This document shows, piece after piece, positions 25,133 to 34,539 of a stretch of DNA of 64,000 bases (its first letter is position 1; every line of letters starts with the position of its first letter). The stretch is taken from positions 124,001-188,000 of the forward strand of contig CAUESV010000002.1 of NCBI GenBank assembly GCA_959020715.1, read 5' to 3'. The position numbers and the translations under genes were made by a program. A model generated the notes under the pieces. It was not told where the DNA came from, made no database searches, and saw only the letters and a list, made by a program, of their open reading frames with translations. Origin of the DNA: an uncultured Collinsella sp. (GTDB lineage: Bacteria; Actinomycetota; Coriobacteriia; Coriobacteriales; Coriobacteriaceae).

Positions 25133-27829
25133 ATGGAAGAAATGCCCAAGAACTACGATCCGTCGACCAACGAGCCGGCGATCCTGCAGAAGTGGCTCGA
25201 CGGCGGCTACTACAAGCGCCGTGAGGGCGTGGGCGACTGCACCGTCACCATTCCGCCTCCCAACGTGACCGGCAAGCTCCACATGGGCCATGCCACCGAC
25301 GACTCCATCCAGGACGCCATCATCCGTATGGCCCGCATGCGCGGCAAGTCCACGCGCTGGGTGCTCGGCACCGACCACGCGGGTATCGCCACGCAGACCA
25401 AGGTCGACAAGAAGCTCAAGAGCGAGGGCATCAGTCGCCTGGAGATCGGTCGCGACAAGTTTGTCGACGCCTGCTGGGATTGGACCCACGAGTACGGCGG
25501 CATCATCGTCGAGCAGATCAAGCGCATGGGCTGCTCCGTTGACTTCGATAACGAGCGCTTCACCATGGACGAGGACTACGCCCAGGCCGTGCGCAAGGTG
25601 TTCTGCGACTGGTACCACGATGGCCTGATTTACCGCGGCAAGCGCATCGTTAACTGGTGCCCCAACTGCACTACCGCCATCTCGGACGACGAGGCCGAGT
25701 ACAAGGACGAGAAGGGCCACCTGTGGCACCTGCGCTACCCGCTGACCGAGCCGGTCAACGGCCAGGACTACATCGTCGTCGCCACCACGCGCCCCGAGAC
25801 CATGCTCGGCGACACGGGCGTTGCCGTTTCCCCGAAGGACCCCGAGAAGGCCGCCTTTGTGGGCAAGACCGTCAAGCTTCCCATCGTCGACCGCGAGATC
25901 CCCATCTTTGAGGATTGGCATGTCGACGCCAACTTCGGCTCCGGCTTTGTCAAGGTCACCCCGGCCCACGACCCCAACGACTACGCCATGGGTCAGGCCC
26001 ACGACCTGCCGCAGATCAACATCTTCGACGAGCACGCGGTGGTCGTCGAGGGCTATGGCGAGTTCACCGGCATGAACCGCGACGAGTGCCGCGAAGCCGT
26101 CATCAAGTGGTTTGAGGAGCACGACCTGCTCGACCACGTCGAAGAGCTCGACCACTCCGTCATGCACTGCTACCGTTGCGACTCCGCGCTGGAGCCGTGG
26201 CTGTCCGAGCAGTGGTTCGTGGCCGTCGATAAGCTCAAGGGGCCGGCGCTCGACGCCGTCAATTCCGGCAAGGTCACCTTCCACCCCGCGCGCTGGACGC
26301 AGACCTACACCACTTGGATGGAGAACCTTAAGGACTGGTGCATCAGCCGCCAGCTGTGGTGGGGCCACCGCATCCCCGTGTTCTACTGCGAGGACTGCGG
26401 TTGGGAGGACGCCCTGACCGAGGACACCGACGTGTGCCCCAAGTGCGGCGGTCATCACGTGCACCAGGACGAGAACGTGCTGGACACGTGGTTTAGCTCG
26501 CAGCTGTGGACTTTCGCCACGCAGGGCTGGCCGCAAAAGCCGGAGCTGCTCGAGGGCCATCACCCCACGACGGCGCTCGTCACCGCGCGCGACATCATCG
26601 CGCTGTGGGTCGCCCGCATGGTCATGAGCTCGCTGTACTTCCTGGACGAGGTGCCGTTTAAGGACGTCGTCATCTACCCGACGATTCTGGCCAAGGACGG
26701 CAGCCGCATGTCCAAGTCCAAGGGCAACGGCGTTGACCCCATGGACCTCATTGGCAAGTACGGCGCCGACGCCATGCGCTTCAACCTGCTGACGCTGTGC
26801 ACCAACAACCAGGACGTCAAGTTTGACGCGAACATCGACAAAAAGACCAAGAAGCTCATCGACAGCCCGCGCACCGAGCAGGCCAAGTCGTTTGTGACCA
26901 AGATCTGGAACGCCAGCCGCTTCCTGCTTATGAACATGGAGGGCTACACGCCCGGCGAACCCGTCGTGGAGACGCCGGCGGACGCCTGGATGTTCAGCCG
27001 TCTGGCCAAGGCCGTGAAGATGGTCACCGAGGGTATCGAGAACTACACCTTTGGCGACATGGCCCGCGGCGTGCAGCAGTTCTTCTGGAACGAGGTCTGC
27101 GACTGGTACGTCGAGGTCACCAAGGCCCGTCTGAAGGGCGAGGGCCGTCTGCAGGCGCAGCGCAACCTGATCTTTGTGCTCGACACCTCCATTCGCCTGA
27201 TGCACCCGCTCATGCCGTTCGTTACCGAGAAGATCTGGGACAACATGCCGGCGAGCGTGCTCGACCTGGATGCCGAGGGCAACGTTAACCGCGCCGAGGC
27301 GCTCATGATCGCCAAGTGGCCCGAGCCCGCCGACTACGCCAAGTACGTCGACGAGGATGCCGAGCGCGCGTTTGAGCTGTGCCGCACCGTCGTGTCTGCC
27401 GCCCGCGCCACGCGTTCGCGTTATCGTTTGAGCCCCAAGGCCGAGCTCGACGTGGTCGTGCGCGCCGGTGCCGAGGACATCGAGAAGCTCGAGAGCCTGC
27501 GTTCGACCATCGAGCCGCTGGCAAACACTGCCTCGCTGGTCATGGGCACCGATGTTGAGAAGCCGGCGGCGAGCATCGCCGTGGTCGATAGCGGCGTCGA
27601 GGTCTTTGTGGTGCTCGAGGGCAAGGTCGATCTTTCGGCCGAGAAGGCACGCCTGGAGAAGGAGATCGCCGCGGCGCAGAAGGAGCTCGCCGGCTGCGAG
27701 AAGACGCTTGCCAACGAGGGCTTTGTGGCCAAGGCCGCGCCCGCGGTGGTGCAAAAGAAGAGGGACCGTGCAGCTGAGCTCAAGGAGATCCTGGCGGCGC
27801 TGACTGCTCAGGTTGCTGACTTCTCGTAG
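25133..27829 (+). CDS. valS: Valyl-tRNA synthetase
   Basis: 898-aa class I synthetase. The HIGH-type motif is in PNVTGKLHMGHA near residue 48 and the KMSKS-type motif is DGSRMSKSKGNGVDP near residue 525. The CP1 editing domain lies between (TTRPETMLGDTGVAV, THPAHDPNDY-type segment), and a C-terminal arginine/glutamate coiled coil typical of ValS closes it. The ATG at 25133 follows GGGAGAG; the frame from 25055 would begin inside the leader hairpin. Length agrees with bacterial ValS. Confidence 0.97.
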   Translation: MEEMPKNYDPSTNEPAILQKWLDGGYYKRREGVGDCTVTIPPPNVTGKLHMGHATDDSIQDAIIRMARMRGKSTRWVLGTDHAGIATQTKVDKKLKSEGISRLEIGRDKFVDACWDWTHEYGGIIVEQIKRMGCSVDFDNERFTMDEDYAQAVRKVFCDWYHDGLIYRGKRIVNWCPNCTTAISDDEAEYKDEKGHLWHLRYPLTEPVNGQDYIVVATTRPETMLGDTGVAVSPKDPEKAAFVGKTVKLPIVDREIPIFEDWHVDANFGSGFVKVTPAHDPNDYAMGQAHDLPQINIFDEHAVVVEGYGEFTGMNRDECREAVIKWFEEHDLLDHVEELDHSVMHCYRCDSALEPWLSEQWFVAVDKLKGPALDAVNSGKVTFHPARWTQTYTTWMENLKDWCISRQLWWGHRIPVFYCEDCGWEDALTEDTDVCPKCGGHHVHQDENVLDTWFSSQLWTFATQGWPQKPELLEGHHPTTALVTARDIIALWVARMVMSSLYFLDEVPFKDVVIYPTILAKDGSRMSKSKGNGVDPMDLIGKYGADAMRFNLLTLCTNNQDVKFDANIDKKTKKLIDSPRTEQAKSFVTKIWNASRFLLMNMEGYTPGEPVVETPADAWMFSRLAKAVKMVTEGIENYTFGDMARGVQQFFWNEVCDWYVEVTKARLKGEGRLQAQRNLIFVLDTSIRLMHPLMPFVTEKIWDNMPASVLDLDAEGNVNRAEALMIAKWPEPADYAKYVDEDAERAFELCRTVVSAARATRSRYRLSPKAELDVVVRAGAEDIEKLESLRSTIEPLANTASLVMGTDVEKPAASIAVVDSGVEVFVVLEGKVDLSAEKARLEKEIAAAQKELAGCEKTLANEGFVAKAAPAVVQKKRDRAAELKEILAALTAQVADFS

Positions 27830-27857
27830 GCGTTACCGGGGGACGCGGTTTGGGGCA

Positions 27858-27940
27858 TTGCTCGCTACTGCGGACAGTCCTGCGCAAGACGGACAGCACA
27901 TTAAGTGCTGTCCTTTGCGTGCGGAACTTGTATCGAGCAA
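27858..27940. repeat. Nested hairpin downstream of valS
   Basis: Outer arms TTGCTCG (27858-27864) and CGAGCAA (27934-27940) enclose GGACAGCAC (27891-27899) / GTGCTGTCC (27905-27913) with the 5-nt loop ATTAA. The layout resembles the valS leader interior (9-bp stem, 5-nt loop, GCAC/GTGC top). Confidence 0.6.
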
Positions 27941-28109
27941 AGCGTCGGGCCGCTCCCAGTTCGTTTACGTGGTCGTTTGCATCTGGTTGGTCAGGGCCAT
28001 CGGGTTGTGGCCTTGATTCCGCTGCAATCGGGTAAAGGCTGATATTGTCAACGTGAGGGGCTCATTCATTTTGGTGGGCCTCTTTTTCTGTTATGGGGGA
28101 CTTTGGGTT

Positions 28110-29453
28110 ATGGCTAAGCGTTCGGGGTCGTATTCTGTGCCGTTCTCGTTTGAGCTGCTTTCGTTTGATGAGGCTGTGGGACTTGCTGCTGATACGGGGC
28201 GGATTTCTGGGGATGCTGGGCCTCTGCTTGAGACGGTTGTCGATATGCTCGATGAGCTGGGGCGTCCGGATGAGTATTTCGATTGCATTCAGGTTGCCGG
28301 TACCAATGGCAAGACTTCGACCACGCGTTTTTCGGCTGCTATCCTTCGCGGCGAGGGGCTCAAGACCGCGCTGTATACGTCGCCGCAGCTTGTTCGCTAT
28401 CCCGAGCGCATGGAGGTCGACGGGCGCGTTGGGAGCGATGAGTCGTTTGCCCGTGGCGTTTCTGCCGCTGTGGAGGCGGGGCATCGCGTGAATGCGCGCC
28501 GTGTGGCGGCGGGGGAGCGTGCCTATACCATCACACCGTTTGACCTGCTGACGGCCGCTGCGCTTGTTGTGTTTGCCGAGGCTTGCGTGGACGTGGCTGT
28601 GCTCGAGGTTGGTATGGGCGGGCGCTGGGACGCCACGAGTGCGACCGATCCTGTCGCCGTTGCCATCACGGGCATCGGACTCGATCACACACGCATTTTG
28701 GGCGATACGCTCGAAGCCATTGCGGGGGAGAAGGCTGCGGTTATCAAACCCGGGCGCCTGGTTGTTTTGGGCGAGGGCACGCATGAGGCGAGCGTTCAGC
28801 GTGTGATGGATGCCCGTTGCCGTGAGTGCGGCGTTGTGCCGCTCGTGGTGAGCCATGCCACGACCAAGGTACCGGCGCATGTAGGCGACACGGTGGAGTT
28901 TAGCTGCACCACGCCGCGTGCCATCTATACGTCGAGCATGGTTAAGCCGGCGTATCAGCCGCAGAATGCTGCGTGCGCGATTATGCTCTGCGAGGGGTAT
29001 CTTGGTCGCGAGCTCGATCATGACAAACTCGATGCGTCGCTTATGGGCTGCCCCACGCCGGGTCGCTTTGATGTGCTGGGGACCGATCCGCTCAAGCTGA
29101 TCGACGCCTGCCATAACCCCCAGAGCTGCGAGAACTTTGTGAGCGCGCTGGACGAGATCGATCCGTGCGTAGAGAATCGCCCCACGCTGCTATGCGCCGC
29201 GCTGGCCGACAAAGACGTGGCGGGCATCGTTGACGTTCTGGTTCCGGCGTTCCCCCGCGTGGTCGTGACTCAGACCGATTCCGATCGCGCCCTGCCAGCA
29301 GAGGAGCTCGCCGCCCTCGTTGATGCCGATAAGCTCGCGGGCGTATATCCAAGCGTATCCGAGGCCCTCGCTGCCTTCGATGCCGCGGGCGAGTCCTTCG
29401 TGGCAGCCGGCACCATCACCCTAGCCGGCGAAGTAGCCGGCCTGCTCCGTTAA
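28110..29453 (+). CDS. folC: Bifunctional folylpolyglutamate synthase / dihydrofolate synthase
   Basis: 447-aa Mur-ligase-family enzyme adding glutamate to folates. The P loop VAGTNGKTSTTRF is near residue 65. Mg-binding and central-domain motifs EVGMGGRWDATSATDP and GLDHTRILGDTLEAIAGEKAAVIKPG are typical of FolC, and the C-terminal domain begins with PGRFDVLGTDPLKLIDACHNPQS. The ATG at 28110 has GGGGGA upstream; the track start at 28053 overlaps a T-rich terminator-like hairpin. It appears to be transcribed alone. Confidence 0.94.
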   Translation: MAKRSGSYSVPFSFELLSFDEAVGLAADTGRISGDAGPLLETVVDMLDELGRPDEYFDCIQVAGTNGKTSTTRFSAAILRGEGLKTALYTSPQLVRYPERMEVDGRVGSDESFARGVSAAVEAGHRVNARRVAAGERAYTITPFDLLTAAALVVFAEACVDVAVLEVGMGGRWDATSATDPVAVAITGIGLDHTRILGDTLEAIAGEKAAVIKPGRLVVLGEGTHEASVQRVMDARCRECGVVPLVVSHATTKVPAHVGDTVEFSCTTPRAIYTSSMVKPAYQPQNAACAIMLCEGYLGRELDHDKLDASLMGCPTPGRFDVLGTDPLKLIDACHNPQSCENFVSALDEIDPCVENRPTLLCAALADKDVAGIVDVLVPAFPRVVVTQTDSDRALPAEELAALVDADKLAGVYPSVSEALAAFDAAGESFVAAGTITLAGEVAGLLR

Positions 29454-29467
29454 CCCATCCCCTTAGC

Positions 29468-29534
29468 AGTTGCGGTGAAATAGTTCCTGTTTTTGGGTTC
29501 TAGCAGCCCATCCAGGAACTATTCCACCGCAACT
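29468..29534. repeat. 67-nt dispersed palindrome, copy 2 (21-25-21)
   Basis: Arms 29468-29488 and 29514-29534 match copy 1 (13967) and copy 3 (31008). The centre 29489-29513 is 25 nt and differs in sequence. It lies between the convergent folC and the peptidase gene, where a bidirectional terminator role is possible. Confidence 0.9.
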
Positions 29535-29560
29535 TAGTTTGGGGGCTTGGGGACCCCAGG

Positions 29561-30649
29561 CTAGTCTAGGCGGACCGGATCGTGGGAGTAGGCGTTGAGA
29601 ATCTCGACGCCGGTCTCGGTGACCAGGGCTAGGTCCTCGATGCGGACGCCGGTGCGGCCGGGGAGGTAGATGCCCGGCTCGATGGAGAAGGTCATGCCCG
29701 GCTCGACAACCTGCTCGTTGACGAGCGAGACGTCGCCCGGCTCGTGGTCTTGCAGGCCGATCGAGTGTCCCAGGCGATGCGTAAAGTACTGCCCATAGCC
29801 CGCGTTTTCAATCACATTACGCGCGGCGCGGTCCAGGTCGCACATGCGCACGCCCGGTGCGATGAGCGCCTCGGCGGCCTCGTTGGCGCGGCGCACGATA
29901 TCATAGATGCGTGCGGTCTCCTCGTCCGGCTCGCCCCAAAAGAACGTGCGCGTCATGTCCGAGCAGTAGTTGCAGCGGCGTCCGCCAATGTCGAACAGCA
30001 CCACGTCACCGCGCTTGAGCACCGTATCGTCGGGCTCGTGGTGCGGGTCGCCGGCGTTGGCGCCAAAGCTCACGATGGGCGGAAAGCTAAAGCCCTCGCA
30101 GCCGTGCTTGCGGTACAGGCCGAGCATCTGGTCGGCAATCTCGCGTTCCGTCACGCCTTCGTGGGCGAGCTTGATCGCGTCGGCCATCACGGCGTCGTTG
30201 GCGGCCGAGGACGCGCGCATGAGCTCCTGCTCGGCGGCGTCTTTGTAGGTTCGCGCGGCGGTCACGGCAAAATCACCCAGGAAAAACTCGCTGGCGGCGC
30301 GGCGCTCCATAAGCGGCATCAAAAAGCCGGAGCGCATGACGGTATCGATGCCAAGCGGCTTGGTCGGATCGATCTCGCGCGCGATGGCATCGGTCACGAT
30401 ATCGGTATCGGTGTGGTAAGCAACGCGGGCATTGTCATACTCGGGCAGCTGATGCAGCGCGTTGACCAAGATCACGGGCTCGTCATCGCGCGCGAGCAGC
30501 ACGCCGCAAAAACGCTCGAACATATCGGCATAAAAGCCGGTCAGGTAATAAATCGACCACGGGTCGTTTACGAGCAGCTGCGCGCCGGGGTGCTGAGCCT
30601 CGAGCGCATCGAGCACGCGCGCCACACGCTGGTCATCGACATGTGCCAT
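29561..30649 (-). CDS. Xaa-Pro aminopeptidase / M24 family metallopeptidase
   Basis: 362-aa peptidase of the pita-bread fold. The N-terminal creatinase-like domain covers about 130 residues. Metal ligands are visible in the C-terminal half: GDVVLFDIGGRRCNYCSDMTRTFFW (two Asp), HRLGHSIGLQDHEPG (His), TFSIEPGIY (Glu) and GVRIEDLALV (Glu). The ATG at 30649 follows AAAGGATG on the minus strand; the longer frame from 30688 lacks a ribosome site. It should cleave N-terminal residues before proline in the cytoplasm. Confidence 0.92.
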   Translation of the reverse strand: MAHVDDQRVARVLDALEAQHPGAQLLVNDPWSIYYLTGFYADMFERFCGVLLARDDEPVILVNALHQLPEYDNARVAYHTDTDIVTDAIAREIDPTKPLGIDTVMRSGFLMPLMERRAASEFFLGDFAVTAARTYKDAAEQELMRASSAANDAVMADAIKLAHEGVTEREIADQMLGLYRKHGCEGFSFPPIVSFGANAGDPHHEPDDTVLKRGDVVLFDIGGRRCNYCSDMTRTFFWGEPDEETARIYDIVRRANEAAEALIAPGVRMCDLDRAARNVIENAGYGQYFTHRLGHSIGLQDHEPGDVSLVNEQVVEPGMTFSIEPGIYLPGRTGVRIEDLALVTETGVEILNAYSHDPVRLD

Positions 30650-30805
30650 GAAACATCCTTTCGCTAGGGTGCCACCATGGTATCCCAAGCCCGGCAGATA
30701 GGGACGTTCCTTTTATGCCGGCACTTCGGGACACTCCTTGGCATAGTCGGCCCGGCAAGCATGCAGACAAAAGGAGTCATAAGAGGCCCGTCCCAAATGG
30801 GCTGG

Positions 30806-30965
30806 TTTCAAAAGTATGGTGGATTACGGGGCTGGACTTGTATTACTTGACCATGGGAAAAATCGCGAAATTAAAACCGCAGGTAGACGGCTTATCAAAA
30901 ATCGAAAAGTGCCGGTATGGATGGGGGTCTCCGAATCAGCCCCGTAATCCGGCATAGTTTTGAAA
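30806..30965. repeat. Long inverted repeat, 29-nt arms with 102-nt interior
   Basis: Left arm 30806-30834 (TTTCAAAAGTATGGTGGATT...) is complementary to 30937-30965 at 26 of 29 positions. The interior is AT-rich. It sits upstream of the M24 peptidase (minus strand) and downstream of the DUF1667 operon. Confidence 0.8.
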
Positions 30966-31007
30966 TGGCACTATAGTAGGCACAAGCTAAATACCGATCC
31001 CAAGGCA

Positions 31008-31074
31008 AGTTGCGGTGGAATAGTTCCTGGATGCCGGGGTTTTGGCGGAAATCAGGAACTATTTCACCGCAATT
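31008..31074. repeat. 67-nt dispersed palindrome, copy 3 (21-25-21)
   Basis: Arms 31008-31028 and 31054-31074 (one terminal C-to-T difference) with a 25-nt centre 31029-31053. Same family as 13967 and 29468. Confidence 0.9.
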
Positions 31075-31095
31075 GAGGAGGGGCGGGGTGGATGG

Positions 31096-31130
31096 CGGGG
31101 TAGCTAAAAGAGCCCCGTCCTAAATTAGCT
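31096..31130. repeat. Single-arm relative of the 20921 inverted repeat
   Basis: GGGGTAGCTAAAAGAGCCCCGTCCTAAATTAGCT closely matches the right arm of 20921-21034 with a few changes, and has no opposite arm nearby. It ends 3 nt before the DUF1667 stop. Confidence 0.7.
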
Positions 31131-31132
31131 GC

Positions 31133-31531
31133 TTAGGCTGGGTCGATGTCCATGCTGGCGATGAGGTCGATGCCCGTGTTGAGGAGGTTGGGGAGCACGA
31201 CGTCGCCCATGCGGATGGGGGCGTTGACGACTAGGCTGCGGATGAGGGCCATGGCCTGGGCGTGGAGTTCTAGCGGGATGGCGTCGGCGGTGCGTACGGG
31301 GAGAAGCTTCTCGTCGCCGCCGGAGACGGCCACGGTCGTCGTGAGCACGCGCATAGGGCAGGTGAGCTCCTGATGTGCGAACTTATCACCACGCGGGCAT
31401 CTGTTGCCGGTCACGGAGTGCACCTCTACCACGGCGCCGTCTGCGTCACGCTCTACCTCTACGGTCAGGAGGCATTCGGATGGGCAGGTCGTGCAGTTGA
31501 ACTGCAGCGTTTCTATCACGCTATCGCTCAT
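31133..31531 (-). CDS. DUF1667 domain protein
   Basis: 132-aa small protein, last gene of the flavoprotein operon. The N-terminal CTTCPSECLLTV and VTGNRCPRGDKFAHQELTCPMRVLTTTV segments carry four or five cysteines in the DUF1667 pattern, suggesting a bound metal or cluster. Family members are usually encoded next to glycerol-3-phosphate-dehydrogenase-type flavoproteins, as here (3 nt after the next gene). No catalytic role is known. Confidence 0.85.
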   Translation of the reverse strand: MSDSVIETLQFNCTTCPSECLLTVEVERDADGAVVEVHSVTGNRCPRGDKFAHQELTCPMRVLTTTVAVSGGDEKLLPVRTADAIPLELHAQAMALIRSLVVNAPIRMGDVVLPNLLNTGIDLIASMDIDPA

Positions 31532-31534
31532 AGT

Positions 31535-32914
31535 TTATGCCTCCTCGATGGGATCGACGGATAGGACAATCTCGCTGGCACCCAAGTCGAGCGCTTGTTT
31601 GATGGCCTTTGCTGGCAGCGGGAAGCTTTCCAAAACGCTCGGCTTAAACGCGCGGACCTTGCCTGCAAGCAGTTCCTCGTCATCTGCCAGAATACGCACG
31701 CGGGCGGCGTCGACCGGTCGGCGCACGCGGAAGTTGAGCTTGGTGAGCGCCACGGCCGTAATGCGTCCCGGCAGCGCGTATCCCGCAACGCCGGCAGGGG
31801 AGACGGTGAGCTCGCAGTCCGGAACGGCACCCGCGCCGGTCCCCAGCGCGTACGCTGCTGCAGCTGCGCCAGCCCTCTCGGACTCGGTCGTCACGTTGTC
31901 GGCCAGGTCGTGCACGTGCAGCACGTTTCCGCACGCAAAGATGCCCGGCGCGCTTGTCTGCAGGCTCTGGTCCACCACGGCGCCGTGCGTGCGCGGGTCA
32001 AGCTCCACGCCTGCGGCAACTGAAAGCTCGTTCTCGGGAATCAGACCTACCGAAAGCAGCAGCGTGTCGCACGGAACGATGCGCTCCGTCCCGGCAATGG
32101 GCGCCAGGTGCTCGTCGACCTGGCTTACCTCGACGGCCTCCACACGGTCGTGCCCGATCACGCGTGTGACGGTGGTGGACAGGTGCAGCGGAATGCCAAA
32201 GTCGTCCAGGCAGTTCTTAACATTGCGGCGCAGTCCGTTGGCGTACGGCATGAGCTCGTACACGCCCTCGACCGAAATCCCCTCGAGCGTGCAGCGACGT
32301 GCCATGATCAGCCCGATGTCGCCCGAGCCTAAGATAACTGCGCGCGAGCCGGGCTTGAGATTCTCGATATTGATGTATCGCTGCGCCAAGCCGGCCGTAA
32401 ACACACCTGCGGGACGGCTACCGGGAATCTTGATCTCGCTGCGGGTGCGTTCGCGGCAGCCCATGGCAAGGACGACCGCACGACCGGTGAGCTGCAGCAT
32501 ACCGGTACGGCTCATGAGCGTGACGGTATGGACTGCGGCATCTCCCACGGCCTCGTCCGTGCCCGGGACATCTGCGGGCGCATCCGAATCAATCCCAAGC
32601 ACCATGCTGTCCAAGAACAGCGCAATGTCGGTTGCGTGTACCTGGTCGATAAAGCGCTGCGCGTACTCGGGACCGGTGAGCTCCTGTTTAAAGTGCGATA
32701 GGCCAAAGCCGGGGTGGATGCACTGGCGGAGGATGCCGCCCAGGTGCTGCTCGCGCTCCACGATGGCCACGCGTGCACCTGCCTTATGCGCGGCAAGCGC
32801 GGCCGCCATGCCGGCAGGTCCGCCGCCGATGACGACCACATCGAAGGCCTGCGTTGCTACCGACGCTACGGCTCCGGCCTCCGCGCGTTCGTCGCGCATA
32901 TCAAGCGTCGCCAT
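31535..32914 (-). CDS. FAD-dependent pyridine nucleotide-disulfide oxidoreductase, glycerol-3-phosphate dehydrogenase operon
   Basis: 459-aa flavoprotein. The FAD-binding start DVVVIGGGPAGMAAALAAHKAG lies near residue 27 (after a 25-residue leader), a second dinucleotide fold (RAVILGSGDIGLIMARR) near residue 195, and GIFACGNVLHVHDLADNV at the FAD C-terminal motif. ILRQCIHPGFGL could supply the active-site region. It is 1 nt from the upstream GlpA-like gene and 3 nt from DUF1667, giving the three-gene arrangement known from Thermotoga and clostridia. Probably passes electrons from glycerol-3-phosphate to an acceptor; the acceptor is unknown. Confidence 0.85.
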   Translation of the reverse strand: MATLDMRDERAEAGAVASVATQAFDVVVIGGGPAGMAAALAAHKAGARVAIVEREQHLGGILRQCIHPGFGLSHFKQELTGPEYAQRFIDQVHATDIALFLDSMVLGIDSDAPADVPGTDEAVGDAAVHTVTLMSRTGMLQLTGRAVVLAMGCRERTRSEIKIPGSRPAGVFTAGLAQRYINIENLKPGSRAVILGSGDIGLIMARRCTLEGISVEGVYELMPYANGLRRNVKNCLDDFGIPLHLSTTVTRVIGHDRVEAVEVSQVDEHLAPIAGTERIVPCDTLLLSVGLIPENELSVAAGVELDPRTHGAVVDQSLQTSAPGIFACGNVLHVHDLADNVTTESERAGAAAAAYALGTGAGAVPDCELTVSPAGVAGYALPGRITAVALTKLNFRVRRPVDAARVRILADDEELLAGKVRAFKPSVLESFPLPAKAIKQALDLGASEIVLSVDPIEEA

Positions 32915-32915
32915 C

Positions 32916-34370
32916 CTAGCGCACCCCCTTCAGCGGTCCCTCAACCAGCCAAGATCCGACATCCTCTAACAGCACCTCGCTGGGGTCGCAGCCCAGCTCG
33001 CGGGCAAGGATCGCAACCACGCGGCTCTGGCAAAAGCCGCTTTGGCACCGACCCATGCCGGCGCGGCAGCGGCGCTTGACGCCTTCGACTGAAACTGCGC
33101 CCGGCTGGCGTCGGATCGCGGCCACAATCTCGGCCTCGGGCACCGTCTCGCAGCGGCAGACGATCTGCCCCCACGCGGGATCGGACTCAATGAGCTCTTT
33201 CTTGCGCGCGAGCGGTGCACGGTCAAAATCGTCCGGCGCGCGGCGAATCGGGTCCCAATCGTCCCGCTCGTGCAGCTCCACGCCCGCCTCACGCATCACA
33301 AGCTCCATGCGCTCGGCAATGGCCGGCGCGCTTGCCACCCCCGGAGACTGAATGCCCGCCGCCTGGAAAAGCCCCGGCACCACGGCTGACTGTCCAATAA
33401 AGAAGTCGTTCGTTCCCTTAATGACCGGACGTCCGCCAGCAAATGCGCGCACCACGCGGCGCGTATCCAGATCGGGCACCAGCTTGCGCGCGCCGGTCAA
33501 CAGCGCGTTCGCATCGCTCGCATAGGTCTGTGTGTCGCCCGGCTCGCGCACGGCAGCCGTAGCGGTGATCACGGTGTTGCCGTGCACGGTACCTGTCACG
33601 ATAACGCCCTTCGACACCGGCGTCGGCACCGGGTAGAGCGGCATCAGCGCGCGCGGCTCCTTGTCCAGCACCACGATGTTGCCCTGGCGCCAGACCATCT
33701 GGAACTCCTCGGCGCCCGCCATATGCGAGATGTCCGCGGCACCGTTGCCCGCGGCGTTAATCAGGTAGCGGCAGCGCACATTGCCGGCGGGCGTTTCCAG
33801 TGTAAAGCGCGCGTCGTCGCCCGAGTCCGTAACCTCAATCGCCTCCACCGGCGCGGACCGCATAAAGGTCACCCCGTTAGCGACGGCGTTCTCCAGCGCG
33901 GCGATGGCCACTTCAAACGGGTCAACGTAACCGGTCGAGGGGCACCACAGCGCGCACGTCGCCTTGGCACTCGCGCGCGGTTCAAGTTCGTGGATGCGCT
34001 CGGGGCCAATGATCGCCAGCTCGGGCACGCCGTTGGCCAGGCCATTCTGGCGCAGCTTCTCTAGGTGTGCGCGGTCTTCGTCGTTAAACCCCAGCACCAT
34101 CGACCCGGTGCGGCGGAACAAAAAGCCCAGCTCCTGGGCCCAGGTGCCATACAGCTCGCAGCCGCGGGCGTTGACCTGCGCCTTTACGGTGCCCGGTGCC
34201 GGATCGTAGCCGGCGTGCACCAGGCCGCCGTTGGCCTTCGACGCGCCCAGGGCGATGTCGTTGGCCGCCTCGACCACACAAATGGACAGGTCAAACCGCT
34301 CAAGCTGCCGCGCGATGGCGCACCCGGTGATGCCCGCGCCCACAATTGCGATATCAAACGTTTCCGTCAC
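32916..34370 (-). CDS. GlpA-type FAD-dependent oxidoreductase with C-terminal BFD-like [2Fe-2S] domain
   Basis: 484-aa protein, DAO fold (FDIAIVGAGITGCAIARQLERF at the N-terminus, KANGGLVHAGYDP, and PVSKGVIVTGTVHGN). The C-terminal 80 residues have the bacterioferritin-associated-ferredoxin-type motif CRCETV ... RRCRAGMGRCQSGFC with conserved cysteines, as in anaerobic glycerol-3-phosphate dehydrogenase GlpA. The start at 34370 follows GGAGGCACTGTGACGG on the minus strand. First gene of the operon; its upstream region runs toward the alternating repeat array. The substrate is inferred from family and partners. Confidence 0.86.
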   Translation of the reverse strand: MTETFDIAIVGAGITGCAIARQLERFDLSICVVEAANDIALGASKANGGLVHAGYDPAPGTVKAQVNARGCELYGTWAQELGFLFRRTGSMVLGFNDEDRAHLEKLRQNGLANGVPELAIIGPERIHELEPRASAKATCALWCPSTGYVDPFEVAIAALENAVANGVTFMRSAPVEAIEVTDSGDDARFTLETPAGNVRCRYLINAAGNGAADISHMAGAEEFQMVWRQGNIVVLDKEPRALMPLYPVPTPVSKGVIVTGTVHGNTVITATAAVREPGDTQTYASDANALLTGARKLVPDLDTRRVVRAFAGGRPVIKGTNDFFIGQSAVVPGLFQAAGIQSPGVASAPAIAERMELVMREAGVELHERDDWDPIRRAPDDFDRAPLARKKELIESDPAWGQIVCRCETVPEAEIVAAIRRQPGAVSVEGVKRRCRAGMGRCQSGFCQSRVVAILARELGCDPSEVLLEDVGSWLVEGPLKGVR

Positions 34371-34539
34371 AGTGCCTCCCAGACGAGTTGACAGGCTGTC
34401 AATAGGACTATCCTACGGTCTGCACACTCCCAGCGCAGCGGCAATGCGGCGAACAGCCCCAACTGCATCCGCCAACGGCAGGCGAGGGGAGACTCAGGAC
34501 CATCGGTGACCTCGTCTGCTCCCTGGTGTCAGAAGTTTG

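Larger units (their letters stand above)
30650..31132. other. Repeat-rich intergenic region without a convincing gene
   Basis: The 483 bases contain an imperfect inverted repeat at 30701-30717 / 30778-30794, a long inverted repeat at 30806-30965, the third 67-nt palindrome at 31008-31074, and a single arm related to the 20921 element. The only open frame (30715-30957) lies inside the repeats and has no ribosome site. Confidence 0.75.

Noticed and set aside
25049..27754. Minus-strand open frame of 901 codons opposite valS
   Set aside because: Shadow of valS caused by high GC third positions; the product is His/Leu/Val-rich without any family signature.
30715..30957. 80-codon open frame in the intergenic region before the DUF1667 operon
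   Set aside because: It is made almost entirely of inverted-repeat sequence and lacks a ribosome site and recognisable product.
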